64,000 nucleotides of DNA, taken from NCBI GenBank assembly GCA_020631735.1, contig CM036223.1, positions 14,315,252 through 14,379,251 of the forward strand, in the 5' to 3' direction. Below are positions 35,145 through 42,737 of this stretch, in pieces. The position numbers and the translations under genes were made by a program. Every line of letters starts with the position of its first letter. Position 1 is the stretch's first letter. This DNA is from Saccharum officinarum (Eukaryota; Streptophyta; Magnoliopsida; Poales; Poaceae). Under the pieces are notes generated by a model. That model had not been told where the DNA came from, did not search any database, and was given only the letters and a program-made list of their open reading frames with translations.

Positions 35145-35776
35145 ACCCCTTATCGCAATCTCTGCTGACCGCTACTCATAGTAACTCTAAAATGACCCGC
35201 TGGCTAATCACAATCCCAAATACAACCCCTGTGCTGCATCTGCTGATTCTTTGAAAAATATTATGACAACAAAATGTCTTGTTTTGAGGTACGTCAAAAT
35301 AAACATAACAGGAGGGACGCTTCTTAAAAACTAGATATTGTTTTGAAGTGTATGCGACCTTTAATATTTTATTACGAACAAGAGATGTGAGCTCTTTACG
35401 TCCAGGGGGCATTCAGTGTTGGTCGGTTCCCCTACGTGTGGGCCTCATCAGAGAGGAGTGGGCTGAATCGTTGCATGAACTGCATGTCTGCACTACAGTC
35501 TTGGTTTTTCCATCGTTCGCTGAAGCCGTCGGTTGAATGGTGGGCGTGTGACAGTCTTCATCAGTTCACGTAGTTTTAGCAGAGGAAACTGTATGTTGCA
35601 CCTCTCCAGATCCATCTTGTCTTTGACTTGTGATTTTGAGGACCTTGATCTTCTTCCCAAGAAAACTATCGACCCAGCTAGCATCGGTAGGATCGCCATG
35701 TACCATTATCAGACATCTGAGCAGCTCGGGATTCAGCACACTGGCGATGCTCCAAGTGTGCAAATAGATGAGGTGA

Positions 35777-35853
35777 TGCACAAGGAAGAGTTACATGGAG
35801 CATTGCTGATCAACAGCTAGCATCATCTCCCGATGCCCCGCACTCCCAGGCCT
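35777..35853 (+). ncRNA. MIR2118: miR2118-like hairpin H12 (B type)
   Basis: The mature arm at 35827-35848 contains TCCCGATGCCCCGCACTCCC; the CCCGATGCC start is found in several remembered rice members. The 5' arm CAAGGAAGAGTTACATGGAGC (35781-35801) pairs well, with loop ATTGCTGATCAACAGC. This is the last intact hairpin of the cluster. Confidence 0.75.
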
Positions 35854-35969
35854 ACGTATGGCATGGAACCGTGTAGGTTATGATGGATGATGGGAGGATA
35901 CAACTTCGATCATGAGTACGTAGCTAAACCTTTGAGTCTTGGGAGTTGCAAAAGCTTTGTAGTATTGCT

Positions 35970-35980
35970 CTTATATAACC
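35970..35980 (-). promoter_or_regulatory. Antisense TATA-like word after H12
   Basis: CTTATATAACC reads GGTTATATAAG on the minus strand. It is paralogous to the words after H5 and H7. Confidence 0.35.
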
Positions 35981-36367
35981 TTTGTGGGAGCGAATTATAA
36001 CCTTGGTCTGCACCACACGCACACGAGTAAGAGTAGCGCATTAGTATTTATTGTGAGTTAGTGACTGCAAATGCATACATTCAGCAAGTACAGCTCATTT
36101 ATAGTGTAACAAATCCATTGTTTATGGTTCTTTAAAAAATGTTTTCCCTTGTCTAAAACGAAGTTATATTTGCTTGTTTGTGCAGATAAAAAGTTGTAAG
36201 ACACAATGTAGACACACAAGATAAAAAGAAAACATGAAAGAACCTGAAAGAAGCCCATAGCTAGCATTAGGAAAGAAACTGAACAGATACACTACTATTG
36301 CATATATTGTCGGTTGCCTGGATTAATCCCACATAGGGGGTTAACTAGTTACCAGAATCTGGAATTG

Positions 36368-36558
36368 CCTTCCACCTTTCTTAACCTCATAATAATTGCA
36401 CTTTTTTTTTTGGGAACACTCATAATAATTGCACTTAATACCTAGCCATTTAAGTTGAGTCAATCTCTGGTATTAAGTGCACTTAATACCTAGCCATTTA
36501 AGTTGAGTCAATCTCTGGTATTAAGTGCAATTATTATGATTTTAAGAAAGGTGGAAGG
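36368..36558. repeat. Long foldback (inverted repeat) with internal 48-bp tandem
   Basis: CCTTCCACCTTTCTTAA at the left end is complementary to TTTAAGAAAGGTGGAAGG at the right end, and TCATAATAATTGCACT pairs with AGTGCAATTATTATGA. Between them a unit of about 48 bp (CACTTAATACCTAGCCATTTAAG...GGTATTAAGTG) is present twice, itself palindromic at its ends (GGTATTAAGTGCACTTAATACC). The transcript would form a long, nearly continuous stem. MITE-like origin is likely, but no target duplication is clear. Confidence 0.85.
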
Positions 36559-36799
36559 TGAGCCACATGCCCAAGTGCACGTCATTGAATGGTCTCGGAC
36601 TCAGGTTGTGTCCACGACATGAGTGGTGCAGTGTCATGAATGTTGTGTAGCACCAACTATATCGAAGCCGTGTTAAAGGAAGATACGATCTACTGGGTGA
36701 GAGTGAGGGACAGAGAAGAATAAGAGTAAGGGATGGGAAAAAGAAATATATGTTCAGGCAAACCATTTATGTATCTTGGGCATCTCCAAAGAAGTACTC

Positions 36800-37127
36800 T
36801 TCTCAATACAGAGTTAATATTGACTGTTGAAACTGATTGTTATATAGTCATTTGTCAGGCCTTGATTTGGAAACTGATACTGGATCCTGCATAGGTCTAT
36901 AAGTAAAGAAAACATGAGTGCTTGCGCATGAGCTTCAGGGGGCTGAGTTTGTTTTCCTAAAGAGAGAACATAATATGTTTGCTGATTTTCTAGCAAAGCA
37001 TGCTTAAAATTTTTTTCTTCATTAGTGTGGCTGCGACATGTACTTAACTTTGCTATAAATTTAGTGACAAATCATATGACCATTCCTGATTAATAAAATT
37101 TAGCAGTTCCCACAAAAAAAAGAAAAA
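36800..37127 (+). pseudogene. L1 LINE 3' end: RNase-H-like C-terminus and poly(A)
   Basis: The + strand ends an open frame with FVFLKREHNMFADFLAKHA and a stop at about 37007, the typical C-terminus of the RNase-H-like domain in plant L1 elements. About 100 bp later come TTAATAAAATTTAGC and an A-run (37113-37120). Only the final domain piece is present, so it is 5'-truncated and inactive. Confidence 0.75.
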
Positions 37128-37590
37128 CCTTGAGCCTTCAAGTTTTTATATTGCTAAAATAAATTCAACGATCGGTAAAAAAGCTCACTCTGGTTGATTG
37201 TTGTGGGAATCAGAAAACGTTTCACCTAGACTCATTCTAAAAAAGTTGTAGGAGGTTTCAGGGGACACAGGGGCTTAAACAAGTCATTGTCAACTATAAA
37301 CTATTCTCCACCGAACAATGATGTGATCACCATCATTATTTAATCGATGGCAAGCTTATTAATCCAAACAAATTGACCGCTTTTTAAATCAAAATAAGAG
37401 GGAATAACCCTTTTGTGCCGTGTATGTGCAAATTATCATATCGAGCATATATATATACCGGAGTAGCTAATAAACACAATGTGATCCCCGCATACAAGTA
37501 TGACCATATGTTCATCATCATAATACATTCGAACTCCAACAATGGAAGCCAAATGGTCAAATGGAAATAATTATATTCAGCTTAGGGCCC
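37128..37590. other. AT-rich spacer
   Basis: No recognisable gene or element. It includes short AT dinucleotide runs (37449-37458). Confidence 0.4.
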
Positions 37591-37845
37591 ATATCCCTAC
37601 AACAAATAATTAGCTACTAAAAATTAGCTAATATCCTAGTAGATGCTCAACTAATAAGCCAGCTAATGTCGTCTTATCTACCACCTAGATAACAATTAGC
37701 TATTAGATGGTTTTCCCCGACCAACACAGCTAATAGCTAGTTGAGTAAATCCCAAAAGGATCTTATTAGTCTAACACTATGAATGAGAGCATCAATTCAT
37801 TCGTCCACCTAGGATGATCACATCCTTGGAACCAAACAACACCTT
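37591..37845. mobile_element. AT-rich MITE-like block
   Basis: TTAGCTACTAAAAATTAGCTAAT and ACAATTAGCTATTAG words as at 19605-19750, ending GGAACCAAACAACACCTTAG, a common MITE terminus style. Left border unclear. It abuts the H13 remnant. Confidence 0.45.
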
Positions 37846-37877
37846 AGAGTTTGGAGCATTGCTCAACAGCTCGTGTA
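37846..37877 (+). pseudogene. miR2118-like remnant H13 (B type), cut by two elements
   Basis: AGAGTTTGGAGCATTGCTCAACAGCTCG matches the 5' arm and loop of B hairpins (H12: AGAGTTACATGGAGCATTGCTGATCAACAGCTAGC). A MITE-like end lies directly before and a CACTA end directly after, so the mature arm is missing. It shows that the cluster once extended at least to here. Confidence 0.55.
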
Positions 37878-38260
37878 CACTATAACACGACCCACCTTTG
37901 CCGACACTTTTTAAAGGGGCAAAGGGTACCTTTGCCCACAGATAGGCTCCCACCAAAAGATTTTCCGATAGTTTAGAAACGGTCGTGGTAGAAGTAGTTG
38001 GTGAAAGTTTTCACTATACCACAGCCAAACAGCACCTTAATGTTTTAGAGACCGTTGTCCGACGCTAATTGTTGGTTGTGGTATAGTGTTTGCGAATAGT
38101 TATAAGAATCACCGACAGTTATGTTGTAGCTAAATGGTATACCTACGCCGACAGTTGAAACTGCCGACAGTTCAACCTTTGCCGACAGTTAAGACCGATG
38201 CTGATAGTTAGAACCTTTCCCGGCAGTTTGTATGTTGGCGAAACCATTTCTAAGGCATTT
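37878..38260 (+). mobile_element. CACTA-like terminal region with TTTGCCGACA repeats
   Basis: It begins CACTATAACACGACC and carries many TTTGCCGACA / GCCGACAGTT words (37896-38190), the subterminal repeat style of a grass CACTA family. No opposite end or transposase was recognised; the interior may be part of the unassigned DNA to the right. Confidence 0.55.
38012..38088. mobile_element. 77-bp CACTA...TAGTG inverted-repeat insert
   Basis: CACTATACCACA at the left and TGTGGTATAGTG at the right are perfect 12-bp inverted repeats, with TTT on each side. CACTA ends plus a 3-bp duplication fit a minimal CACTA derivative nested in the larger one. The T-rich flank makes the duplication weak evidence. 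Confidence 0.55.
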
Positions 38261-40028
38261 TACAAAACATGCCCTTGTCAGCAAGCAAACTGTTGGTAAA
38301 ACTACATAGCAAATATGGATATCAATACAATTTGAATAATTTGACAAATCCATTCATTGAGAAGGCATCACATTGAGTAAATCCACTTGATTTTATAGAA
38401 GTAATATAATATATTAAATATTCCATACATACATCAATTGAATATTGCAAGTCAAGTGATGATCATAGTACATTGAACCATGCATATAGATCGAAGTCTA
38501 GGATATAGAGATGAGCCACTAGCAGACATATATGGACATATACAAGTCTTGTGCTAACTGATTATGGCTAAAGCTAAGAGATCAATAGATCATGACTTGG
38601 GCACAAAAGTGAAAATCAACACTTCCATGTGTTTGACCTACATGATAGTAGGTGCAGAACAAAAGAACAGAACAACAATTCATGTCTTCTTGCAGCAATC
38701 TAGGACACTTCAAAATACTCCTTTCCTTGATGCACAATGAAGTGTTGATCTGAGTTTGTTCTGCAGTAGTGACATTATGTATTTCTCAGATGACTTGACG
38801 TGTCAGTGCATATGCAACATTATATTAGAAAGTTGGAACAGCTAGAATTCGAAATTTAAATTAACAGATTTGCAGTGTAGAAATATTGCCCATCAAAGGG
38901 AATGGAGAATTTAGTATTTCTGAAAACCCCACATGGACTTGCATTATTATCTAAACATTTCACCAGCCCTACTGCACCTCTAGGTGTTTTGAAAGCAATA
39001 ATTTAGCACGACCTGGGTTGTCTCAACAACCAAGACTACCATCTCCATCTCAACAAAAATGATTAGTTCCATTAGGCTTGCATTTCTAAAGCTACTGACG
39101 ACCTGTAGGTATTCTCATTATCATTAGCAACTCTAAACTTAAAATCAGCCAAGCAGTATGTTCATTAAAATAAAAGCATGATTATAGAACATTGACACTT
39201 GCATCAAATGATGCCTGCAAGAAGAAAATAACAAGGGCTGATGAACAAGACAAACTGCTAACTACAACACATTTTGTAGCATGCATTTGAGTTGTAAAGA
39301 TAAATGCATGGTTCATAAATTCATACAGGTGATTACATGTGTAATTACAAGAACCAGTTTATCATTTAACCAAAGAAATTAAAAAGCCAAGAGATGCTTC
39401 AACACAGAAGCTGATCCAGGTTACACTAATTTTTTTAATTCAGCTTACACTAAATATTGAGTTACAAGCATCTGTCATCACCTGGTAATCCATATTTTTT
39501 TAAGACATAGCTGCATGACCTTGTTGATATACAGTGTACTTCCAACTTCCTGATGGATTTAGAAAGCCTGCTGAAACCTGAAAAAACATGGTGTTAGCAT
39601 TCAGTTCCAATAACACTAATAAGAAATAAACACACCAATTCTCTAAGTTCCATTACCTAACAATCAGAAACGATCACAGTGCAAGTAGCTAATAACATAA
39701 CAAGATCAATAAGACCAGCTTGTACAGTTAAGCTTGCTATCTCCTTAAGCTCAGTATGCCAAAATATTGACAACACTGGTTTAAACACCACTAACAAGTG
39801 AGCAACTGAATGATACAGTATGACAAACAATCAGGAAAATATGTATTCTAGTGCACATAATTAGAACTGTATGATAGTTGTATCTAAAATTGTATGATAG
39901 ATAATCAAGAAAATAATCTAGATGGCTCAAAGGAACAGCATATCTGCATGACCAAGACATATATATGTTTCATGGAGAGAGAAGAACTGTAAAGTGATAC
40001 TAGTTGTTTGTCATCTTCATCTGTATAT
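38261..40028. other. AT-rich DNA, nothing recognised
   Basis: About 1.8 kb of low-GC sequence with only short frames and no repeat, transposase or RNA motif that I can name. It may be the interior of the CACTA element starting at 37878. Confidence 0.4.
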
Positions 40029-40045
40029 AGAACAAGACAAGGTTG

Positions 40046-40910
40046 AGTTGCTCTCTTCCCCTCTCTCGAACCCTCTCATTCATCTACAATTGAGCGAGGC
40101 GGAAGCGAGCGCTCCGGTCTCCGCATGCGGGGCCAGCGGTCTTCCTCGCCTCCAATGGCTCTCGGGCCTTCGTCAGGCAGTGGAGACTGCTGCTCCCTTG
40201 CCGGTCGGTGGTGAGGGTCCCAGTGGAGTTAGGGTTAGGTTTCCGGCGACACAGCCAAGGCGGCGGCGGCGGCGCCGTCACCATGGAATAAGGTCCTCCC
40301 GTCCTCTTCCCCGCCCCGGCGGTGCTTCCCTCCGGCATCGTCGGCGAGTGCGTGGAGGTGGAGTTGGCCTGTGTCGGCTCCTGTACAGGAGTTCGCGTGA
40401 TCTGCTGTGTTCATTGTCTCGGTGAGACGGTGATGCAGGCCGCACGCTTCGTCTTCAAGGATGCTGCGGTGGCTGCGGGTTCTTTGGCACGACGGCGAGC
40501 GGACCGAGCTCCAGTTCTCTTCGGCGATGGCCGACGGCGAGCTCTGGTCTGGGAGCAGAGGAGACTGGGGTGTGTCCCCGGCCGATGGTCTTGCAGCGAC
40601 GATTTCAACTATTGTGGCTCTTCCAAATGCCTTTGTGAGATGGGGTTTCTTCTGTTCCGAGGTCGAATCCGTGTCTTCTCCAGCGACGGCGACCGGCGGA
40701 ATCACGGCGGCGGTCGGTGTTGGCGATTTCGGGTTTCTGTGGATTGCACAAGGTCTAGGGTCATCTTTGTAATGCATGTTTTTGCTAGGGGCTTTTGTGC
40801 AAAGTGGTTGGGATAGCTGCCCATGTATCCTACTCGTACGTACCTGTATTCGTTTGCGTCTTTGTATGTTTTCCTTATCTGAAATACAAATACGTATTAT
40901 CAAAAAAAAA
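40046..40910 (+). mobile_element. Retroposed GC-rich insertion with poly(A) and 17-bp duplication
   Basis: The insert ends CTTATCTGAAATACAAATACG...CAAAAAAAAA, a poly(A)-type 3' end. It is flanked by AGAACAAGACAAGGTTG (40029-40045) and AGAACAAGACAAAGTTG (40911-40927), a 17-bp direct repeat with one mismatch. The 5' 700 bp are GC-rich with overlapping open frames on both strands (up to 222 aa on minus, 164 aa on plus), none with a recognised domain. Either an internally deleted LINE that kept its 5' region and tail, or a processed copy of an unknown transcript. Confidence 0.7.
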
Positions 40911-40927
40911 AGAACAAGACAAAGTTG

Positions 40928-41450
40928 CAGTAAGGGCCAACCACTCTACAAAGGTATATCAACAACCAAGCAGCTTCTGAAATCAACATTGCCAAACAGC
41001 CAACCACTCTGCAATAAGTTACAAATTAACAGATCCTGTGCACAGAAATTAACACACACATTTTGATTTGAGTATAGATATTCCTCCTAACACACACAAA
41101 TCATTTGTGTTCATACAAAGATAATAATTAGGCACCAATTCACTATTGCCCAGACATATACATAGAAGATTCAAATTCACCACAATTAAACATGAATAGT
41201 TTCTTGACAGTCAAAACAAACATGAATAGTTTCTGCTCATCACAAAATTGAATTTAAACATTAATAACTTCCAGAAAATGAGTCTGTTGAACATTAGTAC
41301 AGTTGAGCAAGATAGAGAAGAAATATACATGCATATGAATTGAGTATAGATATTCCTCCTAACCTTCAAAGATTTTTCTAATTCCGGTTTTGTACCCAGA
41401 CTTTTTAGTAGTTTATACATATAAAATCTTAGATACAAATTGAAGTAGAA
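40928..41450. other. AT-rich spacer with small duplications
   Basis: GAGTATAGATATTCCTCCTAAC occurs at 41071 and 41341, and AACATGAATAGTTTCT occurs twice (about 41190 and 41219). There is no gene or named element. Confidence 0.5.
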
Positions 41451-42130
41451 ATCAGTTAACAATTAGATACAAATGAAAACAGAAATTAAAAAGAAAGTAA
41501 CCTAACCTTCTATCTAGTTTTTCTTTGAATGGGGATCTCCGTGTTCTTGCTGTTTTCCATGGCAATGACTGTGGCCACATCACTGCTGGAACTGGTGTTG
41601 TCTGACTTCCTACCTCCTGTCCAATGTGTCCGAGCATGAGCAAAGCAGAGAAGTCAAGCCAATCGGATTCAACAAAAGCATGTCAAACAGAGCAAACTAA
41701 TTCTACAATTCCCTCTGCTTATATCCTTCAATTGCAAGAAAATAAGAACACTACAGACAGCAGGGCAGCATCATGAACCGGAGGAGTACGAACCACTTCT
41801 CTATGGCACTCTGCAATGCTTGTCGCCGACCAGATTTTGCAGTTGGCGGAGGCAGCATCAGGACCAACCAGGGAACTAGCCAGAGTGGCCTCCTTCTTGG
41901 AGCATAAATCGAGTGGCAGTGGCTCTGCCTCACCCTTCCCAGAGCGTGGAGAGGACGAGGAGCGCCGCCGCTACTGCGGTGAGCCCCACCCTCCCAATCA
42001 TCGCCCCTCGAGCACCACACAACTACAGACGTCTAAAAACCAAATTGCGATTAAGAAGACAGTAGATCGAGGGATGGAAATGTAGATAGAGACAAGTGGA
42101 AGAGAAGCTGACTAAATCGACCGAGAGGAC
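41451..42130 (-). pseudogene. Possible captured gene fragment of unknown function
   Basis: On the minus strand a GC-richer part (about 42000-41900) opens with MIGRVGLTAVAAALLVLSTL, which looks like a signal peptide but stops after 23 codons. Further on (about 41600-41510) a frame ends SSSSDVATVIAMENSKNTEI and then PIQRKTR with a stop. The pieces are separated by intron-like AT-rich DNA, as in an exon fragment carried by a transposon. I do not recognise the protein and cannot exclude chance. Confidence 0.25.
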
Positions 42131-42144
42131 GGCATGTTGGGGAG

Positions 42145-42430
42145 TGTCACGCCCCGTGGCCACCAGTGATCGCCGGGACGTGATGAGATCGAACACGGCA
42201 CGTCAGCGATAACGAGATGACGAAGGTTCCTCTGTTCTCGGTTCTGTATTTTCATATTAGGAATAATTCTACCTGATTCACAGTTCAGGTCTTATTACAT
42301 AAGGGTTCTGATCATCGGATCCCACAATACAGAAATGTAAATAATGCCTTCTTAAGACTACGCCATGGCTACTAGGAATACGTCTTGCTTCTTGGCGCCA
42401 TCTCACTCTTCTTCAGACACAGGCTTGACA
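42145..42430 (-). repeat. 3' LTR of the Reina-like element, 286 bp
   Basis: On the + strand it starts TGTCACGCCCCG (42145) and ends GGCTTGACA (42430), next to CCTCCCCCTGCC, the complement of the purine tract GGCAGGGGGAGG. On the element strand the LTR runs TGTCAAGCC...GGGGCGTGACA. The partner LTR is outside the window, so the target duplication cannot be tested. Confidence 0.82.
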
Positions 42431-42737
42431 CCTCCCCCTGCCAAAGTTCCTGCTTGACCCCAAGCAGCGGCTTCTGGAAAACGCTTGCGTAGCACATGGT
42501 AATCTTCCCAGGTCGAAGATGCTTCAGGGATGTTGGACCACTTGATCAGTACCTGTGGAATGGTTGCATTGCCTTTGCGCACCAGCCAGCGATCCAGGAT
42601 CTGTTCTAGCGTTGCTGCAGCCGCCTGAAGATCTGTGGTCACCGGTAATTCAGAGTACACCGGTGTATAATCTGCAAGAAAGGGTTTAAGCTGGGAAACA
42701 TGAAAGACGTCATGTATTTTACTCTCTACTGGCAACT
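42403..42737 (-). pseudogene. Reina-like Pol C-terminus with chromodomain
   Basis: The frame reads ESKIHDVFHVSQLKPFL (end of the integrase C-terminal domain) and then a chromodomain: LDRWLVRKGNATIPQVLIKW, SNIPEASSTWEDYHVLRK. Chromodomains bind histone marks and steer integration to heterochromatin. The frame continues through the PPT (encoding AGTLAGGG) and stops 28 bp inside the 3' LTR at SEEE, so the coding end overlaps the LTR. The N-terminal residues of the open frame (up to 42771) come from the inserted LTR and are not native. Confidence 0.85.

Noticed and set aside
13341..37877. CRISPR array
   Set aside because: Repeat copies are 0.9-5 kb apart, diverged, and in plant DNA; no regular spacers.
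40235..40903. 222-aa minus-strand frame
   Set aside because: It overlaps a 164-aa frame on the other strand within a retroposed GC-rich insert; no domain or splice context.
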